From NCBI GenBank assembly GCA_964291445.2, contig OZ219862.1, positions 1,617,509 to 1,681,508 of the forward strand: DNA of 64,000 bases, written 5' to 3'. This DNA comes from JAPOXR01 sp964291445. Its GTDB lineage: Bacteria; Pseudomonadota; Alphaproteobacteria; Rhodobacterales; Rhodobacteraceae. Shown here piece by piece: positions 18,188-28,194 of the stretch (its first letter is position 1; each line of letters starts with the position of its first letter). The notes under the pieces are model-generated. The model saw only the letters and a program-made list of their open reading frames with translations, did not search any database and was not told where the DNA came from. A program made the position numbers and the translations under genes.

Positions 18188-18856
18188 GTGAGCGTGTCGT
18201 CCGAATATCATCGGATCTACCAGATCTTCGAGCGGTTCCGGGCGGCAAATGCCGAACCGCGGGGCGAGTTGGCCCATGTCAACGCCTACACCCTGCTGGT
18301 GGCCGTGGTGCTGTCGGCCCAGGCGACCGATGCCGGAGTCAACAAGGCAACCGCCGAGCTGTTCAGGCAAGTCGACACCCCGGAAGGAATGCTCAAGCTG
18401 GGTGAAGATGGGCTGATCGAACATATCAGGTCGATCGGACTCTACCGGAACAAGGCACGGAACGTGATCGGGTTGTCGCAAATCCTCGTCGACCAGTTTG
18501 ATGGAGTTGTGCCGTCATCCCGGGCCGCCCTCCAATCACTCCCCGGGGTTGGTCGCAAGACTGCCAATGTGGTCCTGAACATGTGGTTCCGCCAGCCGAC
18601 CCAGGCCGTGGACACCCATATCTTTCGGGTTGGCAACCGGACCGGAATCGCTTCCGGCAAGTCGGTCGACATCGTCGAACACGCCATCGAGGACAATGTT
18701 CCGGCCGAATTCCAGAGCCATGCCCATCACTGGCTGATTCTCCACGGCCGATACGTGTGCACCGCAAGGAAACCGGCCTGCTCCAGTTGCCTGATCGAGG
18801 ATCTATGCCCGTTCGACGACAAGACCGGTGCCCGACCGGCAGGGCAGGCTGCATGA
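18188..18856 (+). CDS. nth: endonuclease III
   Basis: A 222-aa protein from a GTG at 18188; a TTG at 18137 is the other candidate and would overlap the Ada-like gene. The helix-hairpin-helix SLPGVGRKTANVVLN includes the catalytic lysine, and QAVDTHIFRVGNR the catalytic aspartate. The [4Fe-4S] ligands follow the C-x6-C-x2-C-x5-C rule in VCTARKPACSSCLIEDLC. It is a DNA glycosylase/AP lyase for oxidised pyrimidines. Its stop overlaps the next start (ATGA). Confidence 0.96.
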   Translation: MSVSSEYHRIYQIFERFRAANAEPRGELAHVNAYTLLVAVVLSAQATDAGVNKATAELFRQVDTPEGMLKLGEDGLIEHIRSIGLYRNKARNVIGLSQILVDQFDGVVPSSRAALQSLPGVGRKTANVVLNMWFRQPTQAVDTHIFRVGNRTGIASGKSVDIVEHAIEDNVPAEFQSHAHHWLILHGRYVCTARKPACSSCLIEDLCPFDDKTGARPAGQAA

Positions 18857-19866
18857 GCCACCAGGACCATCGCACCCTCGATGTCGTCGGCATCGGCAAT
18901 GCCATCGTGGATGTGCTGTGCCACGTGGATGACCGACTCCTTGTCGAACACCAAATCGACAAGGGGGCCATGCAACTGGTCGACATGGACCGGGCCAGCC
19001 AGCTCGGCGGTTTGCTTCAGTCACGCACCGAGGCCAGTGGCGGCTCGGTCGCCAACACCATTGCCGGCCTGGCGATGCTCGGTGGCAGCGGTGGCTATAT
19101 CGGCAAGGTCTGCGATGACCGGCTTGGCGATGTCTTTGCCAGCAACCTGGCCGAACTTGGAATCAGCTACCGAACACCCAGGGAGCCGTCCGGCACCTCC
19201 ATGGCAACGGGTCGCAGCATGGTCATGGTCACCCCCGATGGCGAGCGAACCATGAATACGTTTCTCGGTGCCGCCGAGATGCTGGCCGCCGGCGACATGG
19301 ATGAAGGGATGATTGCCGATTCACGCTGGATCTACCTGGAAGGGTACCGGCTGGACAGCCCGGAGGGCCTGGCAGGCTTCAGAAAAGCCATCGGGACTTG
19401 CCGCCGCTCCGGCGGGTCGGTGGCGCTGACGCTGGCCGACCAGCATTGCGTGACCCGGAATTTTGCTGCCTTCAGCGAGTTGATCGACGATGGAATCGAC
19501 CTGCTCCTGGGCAATACCGGCGAATTGCAGTCCATGTTCGACCCCGGAGATCCGGAAAGGGCGCTGAACCTGGCCGCTGACCGGGTTCCCCTTGTTGCCT
19601 GCACCCGGTCGGCGCAAGGGGCAATCATCGCCGCCGGGGAGTCGAGGGTGGTGGCTGATGCCGTACCGGCCACACTCGTCGATTCAACCGGTGCCGGCGA
19701 CCTGTTCGCTGCCGGATTCCTCTATGGATTGACCCGGGGAGCAAGCCTGCAGGATTGCGGCAACATGGGGTGTGCCGCGGCATCGGCGGTAGTTTCGCAC
19801 ACAGGCCCCCGACCGCAATCAGATTTGCGAGCCCTCTTCGCCGATATCGGCCTGGCCGGGGATTGA
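18853..19866 (+). CDS. PfkB-family sugar kinase (adenosine kinase-like)
   Basis: A 337-aa ribokinase-fold protein. The glycine-rich substrate lid ASGGSVANTIAGLAMLGG and the C-terminal ATP-site signature VDSTGAGDLFAAGFLYGL (catalytic Asp in GAGD) are intact. The N-terminal DVVGIGNAIVDVL and the AGYIGKV-like block group it with bacterial adenosine/2-deoxy sugar kinases. The start overlaps the nth stop by ATGA. Adenosine kinase is the usual annotation in this class, but the substrate is inferred. Confidence 0.88.
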   Translation: MSHQDHRTLDVVGIGNAIVDVLCHVDDRLLVEHQIDKGAMQLVDMDRASQLGGLLQSRTEASGGSVANTIAGLAMLGGSGGYIGKVCDDRLGDVFASNLAELGISYRTPREPSGTSMATGRSMVMVTPDGERTMNTFLGAAEMLAAGDMDEGMIADSRWIYLEGYRLDSPEGLAGFRKAIGTCRRSGGSVALTLADQHCVTRNFAAFSELIDDGIDLLLGNTGELQSMFDPGDPERALNLAADRVPLVACTRSAQGAIIAAGESRVVADAVPATLVDSTGAGDLFAAGFLYGLTRGASLQDCGNMGCAAASAVVSHTGPRPQSDLRALFADIGLAGD

Positions 19867-19959
19867 CCGGGACTGGATTGCCGTCCTGGCAATTCGGATG
19901 ACGAGCAGGATGCCGGCAGCTGACAGTGCAGCCACCGGCACCGGATTCGGGACCTGGCG

Positions 19960-21471
19960 TCAGTTCGCCAGGGTCATGCGACCTTCGACCGCAGGCGATA
20001 CCTCGCCTCGTGACGAGATGTAGTCGAATATCTGCACGGTCATCAGCACCGCAGCATACTCGTCGACGATGCGGGGCCGGTTGGCAAGCATGGAATAGCC
20101 ATCACCGCCGCCGGCAACGTAGTCGTTGACTGCCAAGGTGAATGTACCGGCCGGATCAAGCGGGGCACCGTCCCTGCTGACCGACACCACCCTTTGTCCA
20201 GCCTCGGCGCCGGGGTCGTAGACGACGGCGATCCCCGACACATGCGGATATCGTCCTGCTCCCTTCTCGATCTGGCTGTAGCCGTTTTCGAGAGCGTCGA
20301 TGATATCCTGTCCGCTCACCTCCAGCACGACCGTCTTGTTGCCAAATGGCAGTTCGGTCTGAATGTCACGCCGGGTGAGAATGGTTCCCGGTGCATAGAC
20401 CTGGTTTGCACGAATTCCACCACCATTCATCATGCCGATATCGGCTCCGGTTGCCTCCCGGATGGCGTCAGCCACCAGATTGGCAAACGCGGCCTCCATC
20501 GACCTGACCGTTTCGCGCCTGGTGTCCAACTCGGTCGTCGTCGAACCCAGCTCGACATTGAGTTCCTCGTCCAGCTGGTCTTCAAACACCTGTACGGCCG
20601 CGACCACCTCCGGGTCAGGCTCGAAATTGGCCGAGTCGACGATCCGGTATTCGGCGGACCAGACGAACTCGGTCTTGTCATCATCCTGCTCTTCATCAAG
20701 CGTCAGATCGATGATCGAGACCCAGTCGGCCTGCTCGCCGGATTCCACGAACAGCATGTCCCCGGAATATTCGGCCACCAGCAGGTGATCATCACCGCTG
20801 AGCAGGATATCGACCGCACCCTGGTCGATGAGCATCTGGTCCTCGGCGATATCGGTATGGGCCAGCGCAATAACCAAATGCGCGCCATTGTCGCGCAACT
20901 CGGTCGCCACCTCGGCCGCAGCCTCCGTCACCTCGCTGAAGGTGAAATCTCCGGGACTGGACTTGACCATTGTGCCGACCGTGGTCAGGCCGAGAATGCC
21001 GATATTGAACTTTCCAGCCGTCGTCATGATTGACGAAACGGCGCCCTCGACGAGGCTCCCGTCCGGAGCATGGCTGTTGGCGCTGAGGACTGGGAAATTC
21101 GCTTCCGAAATACGTTCTGCCGCGATGTCGGGACCAAAGTCGAATTCATGGTTGCCCAGCACCATGGCTGTCAGACCAAGCCCGTTCAGCAACTCGATCA
21201 TGTGGGCACCCTTGTCGAGGCCGGACATGAGCGAGGGTGAAATCGTGTCGCCGCCAAAGGCCACCAGCACATTGCCGCCGCCAGCGCGTTCAGCATCAAT
21301 GATGGAGGCAAGACGCGCCACCCCGCCACGGCCTCCCTTTTCGCCCATTCGATCCAAATCGTTGAAATGCACGATTGTGACCTTTTCGGCCGCCAGCGCA
21401 ACGCTGCCGGCCATCATGGCTGCAACCAGCGCGGCGCCGGCAGCTAGATGTGAGAATGAATTTGCCTTCAT
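19960..21471 (-). CDS. exported 5'-nucleotidase/UshA-like metallophosphoesterase
   Basis: A 503-aa protein with a Sec signal (cleavage near VALA-AEK). The metallophosphatase domain has VAFGGDTISPS, MVLGNHEFDFG and VIALAHTD. The C-terminal 5'-nucleotidase domain has MMNGGGIRANQVYAPG, LPFGNKTVVLEVSG and VAGGGDGYSML. Two metal-site positions deviate: the first motif reads HFNDLDRMG where an Asp-x-His is usual, and LSGDDHLL replaces the common GHDH. Activity may therefore differ from standard UshA. It is convergent with the sugar-kinase gene. Confidence 0.88.
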   Translation of the reverse strand: MKANSFSHLAAGAALVAAMMAGSVALAAEKVTIVHFNDLDRMGEKGGRGGVARLASIIDAERAGGGNVLVAFGGDTISPSLMSGLDKGAHMIELLNGLGLTAMVLGNHEFDFGPDIAAERISEANFPVLSANSHAPDGSLVEGAVSSIMTTAGKFNIGILGLTTVGTMVKSSPGDFTFSEVTEAAAEVATELRDNGAHLVIALAHTDIAEDQMLIDQGAVDILLSGDDHLLVAEYSGDMLFVESGEQADWVSIIDLTLDEEQDDDKTEFVWSAEYRIVDSANFEPDPEVVAAVQVFEDQLDEELNVELGSTTTELDTRRETVRSMEAAFANLVADAIREATGADIGMMNGGGIRANQVYAPGTILTRRDIQTELPFGNKTVVLEVSGQDIIDALENGYSQIEKGAGRYPHVSGIAVVYDPGAEAGQRVVSVSRDGAPLDPAGTFTLAVNDYVAGGGDGYSMLANRPRIVDEYAAVLMTVQIFDYISSRGEVSPAVEGRMTLAN

Positions 21472-21688
21472 TGTTGACCCCCAAGTCTGATTTTCCTTGA
21501 AGGCCGACTATTTCACAATTCGAATCCCGTTGAAACAGCCGACCGCTCGCCCATCCAAGGCCATCCAAAAGTCGCAATTCCGCCGTCTGACAGGTATTTC
21601 GGCTCCTGCCTGCCATCTAGGCCGCCATTTTGCCGGCCTTCCGACATCGGTGCCATAATTCGGCTGGCCATCCAGAAGTGATGATGCT

Positions 21689-23479
21689 ATGGGGTCGGCC
21701 ATCATGGCCGCATCCTCTACCGATACCGACATTCCGCTCGCCGAGGTCGAGGTCCGCCTCGTACACAGCATGGACGAGAAGGCACGCTGGGATGCATTGG
21801 TCCGGGAGCATCACTACCTGCCCTGGCGCCGCCTCTTCGGCAAGGCGCTGCACCATGTCGCGGTTCATGATGATCGCTGGCTGGCGCTGATCGGCTGGCA
21901 GGTCGGCGCCTTCAAGGTCGGGGTGCGCGACCGCTGGATCGGCTGGACGGCCGAGCAGCAATTCTCCCGCCTGCACCTGGTGGCCAATAATGCCCGCTAT
22001 GTCCTGCTGGGCCGGGAGCGACCGCGCAACCTTGCCTCCCGGGTGCTGGCACTCAGCCTGGCAAGATTGTCGGCCGACATGATGCAGGTACATGGCTACC
22101 CGGTATACCTGGCCGAGACCTTCGTCGACATCTCGAGGTTCGCTGGCACCTGCTACCGGGCATCGAACTGGCAGTCGCTGGGCCTGACCCGCGGCTTTGC
22201 CCGCCGGCCGGGCACCTCGCCTCGCTGGCACCATCACGGCCAGGCCAAGGAGGTCTTCGTCATTCCACTCCATGCCGATGCCAGGCAGATGCTCTGTGCA
22301 GACACCGCACCCCATGCCATGAATGGCAGCGAGGATGCACCCCTTCCGGATGCCCGGCTCCTGGGCTCGCTGCATGACCATCTTGCCGGCATGCCGGATT
22401 TCCGCCGGGCACGGGGACAGCGCTACTCCCTGGCCTTCTACTTCACCATCATGATCGCTGCCGGCCTGTGCGGCTATCGCGGCTATACCGCCTTTGCCGA
22501 ATTCGCCCGCCGGCTCGACCAGGAACAGCTGGCCGCCATCGGTGCCTTCCGCAGCCCGTCAAGGGGGCTCTACACCACGCCGGTGGCCACCTCCTTCCTG
22601 AACATCTTGCAGCATATGCCGCCCGATGCGCTCGATGCGGTGTTCCGGGACTGGGCCGCTTCACGCAGTGATGGCGGTGCCGCCCTGGCACTGGATGGCA
22701 AGACCATCAGGGGCGCCTCCCGGCAACTGGAGGGGGATGAGAAAATCATCACCATTGCCGCCGTCGAACACGGCACTGGCCTGGTGGTCGGACAGGTCCG
22801 GGTTGCCAAAGGCACGAACGAGATCCCGGCCCTGCGTGATCTCGCGGCTCGGCTCGGCAAGCGGATCATCACTGCCGATGCCATGCATGTCCAGCACGAG
22901 ACCGCGGCGGCCCTTGTGGATGCCGGCGGCGATTACGTGCTGACCGCGGTCAAGGGCAACCAGAAGGAGATGCATGAGCAACTGCGCCGGTTCGGTGGCT
23001 GGGATGGCGGCAGGATGCATGCGGAAGACGCGGGCAAGCAGCATGGCCGCATCGAGCAGCGCCACTGCACGGTGGTTGATATCTCCGGCCCGGAATGGAA
23101 CAGCTTCTGCCGCCTGCATGGCCGGCGCCAGGCCTTTCGCATCATCCGTTATCGTGAAGTGGTCAAGACCGGCAAGCGCAGCATCGAGACCGTCTACGGC
23201 CTGACCTCGCTCGGGAAGGATCAGGCCGGCGCCCGCAAGATTGCCGGCCATGTCCGTTCACATTGGCAGATCGAGACGAAATTACATTACGTCCGCGACT
23301 TCACCTATGACGAGGATCGCTGCCGGGCCCATGTCGGCAATGTTCCCGAGAATTTGGCGGCCATCTCCAACATGGCGATCTCGCTGATCAGGCTCGATGG
23401 CCGCTTCGATTACGTGCCGCCGGCCAACCGGCACTTCGCTGCCAGGCCCCTGGAGGCGCTTGATGCCGTCATGCGCTGA
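21689..23479 (+). CDS. ISAs1-family transposase with N-terminal DUF4338 (DruA-like) domain
   Basis: A single 596-aa ORF. Residues about 30-190 match DUF4338/DruA: LVREHHYLPWRRLFGKAL, VRDRWIGWTAEQQ, LVANNARYVLLG, LAETFVDISRFAGTCYRASN. Residues about 220-590 are an ISAs1 (H-repeat-like) DDE transposase: LALDGKTIRGASRQLEGDEK, ITADAMHVQHETA, SHWQIETKLHYVRDFTYDED. The frame is intact. I found no convincing terminal inverted repeats at 21.5-21.7 or 23.5-23.7 kb. It lies 0.5 kb from the distal end of the CRISPR array. Confidence 0.85.
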   Translation: MGSAIMAASSTDTDIPLAEVEVRLVHSMDEKARWDALVREHHYLPWRRLFGKALHHVAVHDDRWLALIGWQVGAFKVGVRDRWIGWTAEQQFSRLHLVANNARYVLLGRERPRNLASRVLALSLARLSADMMQVHGYPVYLAETFVDISRFAGTCYRASNWQSLGLTRGFARRPGTSPRWHHHGQAKEVFVIPLHADARQMLCADTAPHAMNGSEDAPLPDARLLGSLHDHLAGMPDFRRARGQRYSLAFYFTIMIAAGLCGYRGYTAFAEFARRLDQEQLAAIGAFRSPSRGLYTTPVATSFLNILQHMPPDALDAVFRDWAASRSDGGAALALDGKTIRGASRQLEGDEKIITIAAVEHGTGLVVGQVRVAKGTNEIPALRDLAARLGKRIITADAMHVQHETAAALVDAGGDYVLTAVKGNQKEMHEQLRRFGGWDGGRMHAEDAGKQHGRIEQRHCTVVDISGPEWNSFCRLHGRRQAFRIIRYREVVKTGKRSIETVYGLTSLGKDQAGARKIAGHVRSHWQIETKLHYVRDFTYDEDRCRAHVGNVPENLAAISNMAISLIRLDGRFDYVPPANRHFAARPLEALDAVMR

Positions 23480-23924
23480 CGGCACCAGCAGAGACCCATT
23501 CATCCCGTATCGCTCCTTGAGGTCCGGCCCCTGGCCGGGCCCGGCGGAGCCATGGGTCCGGCACGTCTTCGGCGCAGGATCCGGGCAGGAATCGCCACCG
23601 ACCAGCTTGACTCGTCTGTAGACGACCCCGACATGACCGCCGGATGACGACTGGGTCCCGGAAGCAGGGGCTGGATCTGGTCATGGCTGCCGACTATTGA
23701 ATGGGCCTGCTCGCCCATCGACCACCACAACTTCCTGCCGTCATGCAGCCAGGAAGCTGGCGCCTGTTTGGCATTCGGCCAGGACAGGCAGCCGAGGACA
23801 ATCACGGCGCGCGTCGGACCGGAAATCGGATGCCCAATTGTCGCCCTCTTCCAGGCTCCCGGCACGACTGCCGGGGACAATTGATGCCTCGCATGGGCGC
23901 AAGTGACATGTTGCACGCAACAGG
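23480..23924. other. intergenic stretch after the DruA-ISAs1 gene
   Basis: No conserved gene is visible. Several short GC-rich ORFs on both strands look like frame shadows. The segment probably includes the right end of the mobile element, but its boundary could not be located. Confidence 0.4.
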
Positions 23925-24000
23925 TCACTGGTTTCGCAGTTCGGCAAGAACCTCGTCGGTGTGTTCGCCAAGCCCGGGGAAATGGGCCACAAGACGGCCC
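23925..24000 (-). pseudogene. C-terminal stub of a CaiB/BaiF-type CoA-transferase
   Basis: On the minus strand, entering from the first CRISPR repeat, the frame reads VAHFPGLGEHTDEVLAELRN and stops at 23925. LGEHTDEVLAEL is the standard C-terminus of family III CoA-transferases. Nothing else of that gene is present, so the array's distal end abuts a truncated host gene. Only 24 residues support the call. Confidence 0.5.
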
Positions 24001-26895
24001 GGTTCATCCCCGCGTGGGCGGGGAACACGTAGCTGGCATCATCGTTCTGCACCAACCTGAAGGTTCATCCCCGCGTGGGCGGGGAACACGCATGGGCGGC
24101 AGTGGTGATATTCGCTGCAGGCGGTTCATCCCCGCGTGGGCGGGGAACACTTGGCCGGGCGGGTGGATGCGCTGCCCCTACCCGGTTCATCCCCGCGTGG
24201 GCGGGGAACACGAAATACCCAACTCGTCCACGGGTTCCGGTTTCGGTTCATCCCCGCGTGGGCGGGGAACACTCGAGCACGGACTACTCGGCCAGGGCGA
24301 TTGCCGGTTCATCCCCGCGTGGGCGGGGAACACCTCCGCGAAAACAGTTCTCGCGAAGCCAGACGCGGTTCATCCCCGCGTGGGCGGGGAACACGCATAA
24401 GCGGGGAGAAGCGGCTTGCCAACCATCGGTTCATCCCCGCGTGGGCGGGGAACACGCGTTACCGATAGCCAGATCGAAGATGCTGGCCGGTTCATCCCCG
24501 CGTGGGCGGGGAACACGCCGAGGTGTGATACCGTTGCTTGAGCAACTCCGGTTCATCCCCGCGTGGGCGGGGAACACGTCACGGTAGGCGGTTTCGTTCG
24601 CACGATCACCGGTTCATCCCCGCGTGGGCGGGGAACACTGTTCCGAGGACGGAGGCACTTGGAGACGTTCCGGTTCATCCCCGCTTGGGCGGGGAACACG
24701 CATGGCTGACCCAGCGCCGCACGAATTCCTGCGGTTCATCCCCGCGTGGGCGGGGAACACTGGAGGACAGGTCCGTTGGTCATTTTGCGCTCCGGTTCAT
24801 CCCCGCGTGGGCGGGGAACACGCGTCGGTAAATCCTGCGGGCATTTCGTGTTCCGGTTCATCCCCGCGTGGGCGGGGAACACGAACTGGCGGCATTCGAC
24901 TCGGCGGTTTCCGCCGGTTCATCCCCGCGTGGGCGGGGAACACTCTGCGTTCTGACATACGATGCACGGTCACAGCGGTTCATCCCCGCGTGGGCGGGGA
25001 ACACGCGCCGCCGCCTGCGTTGTCATCAACATATTTCGGTTCATCCCCGCGTGGGCGGGGAACACCTTGTCGAACGCCAACCCGGCCTGAATGGTTCCGG
25101 TTCATCCCCGCGTGGGCGGGGAACACTTCAATCTCCTTCGCTTTCTTGATTGCAATGTCGGTTCATCCCCGCGTGGGCGGGGAACACCCGCGTGTTGCGA
25201 TTGGATCAAGATATGTGCACGGTTCATCCCCGCGTGGGCGGGGAACACTTTGTTGGCCGAGTCCTGGTAACGGTAGATGCCGGTTCATCCCCGCGTGGGC
25301 GGGGAACACGCACTATTTCCGGCGCTCGTCACATAGTAATACGGTTCATCCCCGCGTGGGCGGGGAACACTTCTTCCCGTAGTCGAGTATTACGCATCTG
25401 TCCGGTTCATCCCCGCGTGGGCGGGGAACACTCGCCTTCTGTGTGGCTGTTCTCGTCGTCGTCCGGTTCATCCCCGCGTGGGCGGGGAACACGTGTCGTC
25501 GGCATCTTCCCAGGCACTCCAGTCCGGTTCATCCCCGCGTGGGCGGGGAACACCTGAACCTGGCAAGGGTAATCCGGGAATTGGTCGGTTCATCCCCGCG
25601 TGGGCGGGGAACACGAAAGCTTGCTCGCCCGCGGCTGGTTCCCGTTCGGTTCATCCCCGCGTGGGCGGGGAACACGATTCCCATCCTTGCTTTCCTCTTG
25701 CGTAGACCGGTTCATCCCCGCGTGGGCGGGGAACACTGGAAGACTCGCCCGTATACCGCAATATCAGTCGGTTCATCCCCGCGTGGGCGGGGAACACAAA
25801 AGCCATATCGGCGCCGGGAGTCTCATTTGCGGTTCATCCCCGCGTGGGCGGGGAACACATAACCAAGTTATGCGCACTCTCCACGATGTTCGGTTCATCC
25901 CCGCGTGGGCGGGGAACACTTCGAACCCCTCTACTCCAAACGATACTGACGCGGTTCATCCCCGCGTGGACGGGGAACACGTATGGAAATACATCAACGA
26001 TCATGGTGTCTCCGGTTCATCCCCGCGTGGACGGGGAACACGTATGGAAATACATCAACGATCATGGTGTCTCCGGTTCATCCCCGCGTGGGCGGGGAAC
26101 ACCGGTGTGTGTTCAGTCATCATTCCCACCCTATCGGTTCATCCCCGCGTGGGCGGGGAACACACGTTGTGCATGGGAAAGGATAAATCTGTCATCGGTT
26201 CATCCCCGCGTGGGCGGGGAACACGTGCCATTGTCAGCGCACTACAGCGATGTGTTCGGTTCATCCCCGCGTGGGCGGGGAACACGGCATGATTACCGTC
26301 AACCGTGGCGGTCTCGTCGGTTCATTCCCGCGTGGGCGGGGAACACATTGGGATTGTCGCCCCCACGTAACGGACGGTCGGTTCATCCCCGCGTGGGCGG
26401 GGAACACTTCGGTCGCCTGCCGACAGAACAACCGGACAACGGTTCATCCCCGCGTGGGCGGGGAACACAGGTCTCGAACGTCCAACGCAGTATGTTCAAC
26501 CGGTTCATCCCCGCGTGGGCGGGGAACACACTTGGTTATTGCTCATCCGCCGTGCACGTATCGGTTCATCCCCGCGTGGGCGGGGAACACACCGCATTCC
26601 AGATGCCGAGCTCCACTTCGTTCGGTTCATCCCCGCGTGGGCGGGGAACACGCCATGATCGCCGGCAGGCAATACGGCACTGCCGGTTCATCCCCGCGTG
26701 GGCGGGGAACACCTTGGAAACACCGTCACCGTTGACCTGTCTGGCGGTTCATCCCCGCGTGGGCGGGGAACACCTGACTGTCGTGATCGTCGTCGTGAGG
26801 ATCGGCGGTTCATCCCCGCGTGGGCGGGGAACACGCACAAGGCCCGCGATGAGGGCAACAAAGTTGCGGTTCATCCCCGCGTGGGCGGGGAACAC
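24000..26895 (-). CRISPR. type I-E CRISPR array, leader-distal segment (48 repeats, 47 spacers)
   Basis: Repeats of 29 nt (plus strand begins CGGTTCATCCCCGC and ends GCGGGGAACAC) recur every 61 bp from 24,000 to 26,895, leaving 32-nt spacers. In transcript orientation each repeat carries a CCCCGC/GCGGGG stem and the 5' handle AUGAACCG, as in E. coli-type I-E. Variant repeats: one G-to-T at 24,672, one C-to-T at 26,319, and a G-to-A (GTGGACGGGG) in two consecutive repeats at 25,953 and 26,014. The spacer between the latter two is exactly duplicated after them. The last 24,001 repeat is canonical. This segment was cut off from its leader by IS21. Confidence 0.99.
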
Positions 26896-27361
26896 CCTTC
26901 TCTTTCTCAATCCTGCGTGGGGTCTGTAGAGCGTCAATCTGGATAAGAGCAGCACGTCAATCAGGATGACAACCTGACGCCGCGGCAAGAACGATACTTT
27001 CCGCATCTCCCGCCGGTTGCAAGCAGTTTTTCCACCGCTCCCGATTGTCGCCGATCTCCCCCGGACAGCCACCATGACAGGAACTTCCAATGCCTCCGGC
27101 GGCCAGGGCGCTCGCCGCCCCTGGAGCCCAGGCACTGCCCGATAGGTAGACCATGCTGGACCGGCGACGGCGGGTCCCGTCGGCCCGGATCGGCCCTTCG
27201 GGTGCGCCGCTCTGGCGGCCCGTCCGGTTCCTCGGAGCCCTCGACAGGCAGACGACATCGAGTGACTGCAAGGCCGGCGAGGCACCGGCATCCTTGCCGC
27301 TGAACGAAGACGGCCCGCGGCACATCAGTGTCGCGGGCCGTCTCTGCCAGGACATTCCGGC

Positions 27362-28194
27362 TCAGCTGGCCAGCGTGTTCTTCTCCGTGGCCCGGCTCGC
27401 CGGCCGCCCGGCCTTGCGCGGCCTGGCCTCGAGGGCCTCCCGTCGCCGGTAACTCTCGACATTCATCTCGAGGATCACCGCCCGGTGCACCAGCCGGTCC
27501 ACGGCCGCCACCGCCATGGTCTGGTCCGGGAAGACCCGGTCCCATTCCGAGAAGGGCTGGCCCACGGTGACCAGGAGCGAGCGCCGCTCGTAGCGGGCCG
27601 AGATCAGCTCGAAGAGGACGCTGGTCTCGGCCTGGTCCTTGCTGACATAGGCAAAATCGTCGAGTATGAGCAGGTGATACCGGTCCAGCCGCGCCAGCAT
27701 GCTCTCCAGCGCCAGCTCCTTGCGTGCCGTCTGCAGCCGCTGCACCAGATCGGTGGTCCGGCAGTAGAGCACCCGGTAGCCGACCTCCACCAGCGCCAGT
27801 CCGATCGCACTGGCAAGATGGCTCTTGCCGGTGCCTGGCGGGCCGAAAACCAGGCATGAGGCGCCCTGGGCAAGCCAGGCATCACCGGCCGCCAGCGCCA
27901 TCACCTGCGCCCTGGAGATCGCCCGGCCGCACCGAAGTCGAAGCTGGACAGGCTCTTGCCCGGCAGCAGCCGCGCCTCGTTCAGGTGGCGCTGGATCCGC
28001 CGCCGCCCGCGCTCGGCAATCTCGTGCTCGGCCAGGCTGGCGAGGAAGCGGCTGGCCGGCCAGCCCTCCTTGTCGGAGCGGGCGGCAAAATCCCGCCACA
28101 GCTCCCGCATGGTCGGCAGGCGCAGCTCGGTGAGCATCAGCTCCAGGCTGGCTCCATCTGCCTTGCCTGCGCCATCACCCTGCAGACCGCTCAT
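27362..28194 (-). pseudogene. istB: IS21 helper ATPase IstB (frameshifted)
   Basis: The N-terminal part from the ATG at 28194 (overlapping the istA stop) includes LMLTELRLPTMRELW and RRIQRHLNEARLLPGKSL. After about 27,930 the frame changes, and the AAA+ core follows with CLVFGPPGTGKSHLASAIGL (Walker A) and HLLILDDFAYVS (Walker B). IstB normally assembles on target DNA and stimulates IstA. The frame break lies just before ISRAQVMALAAGD. Confidence 0.88.
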
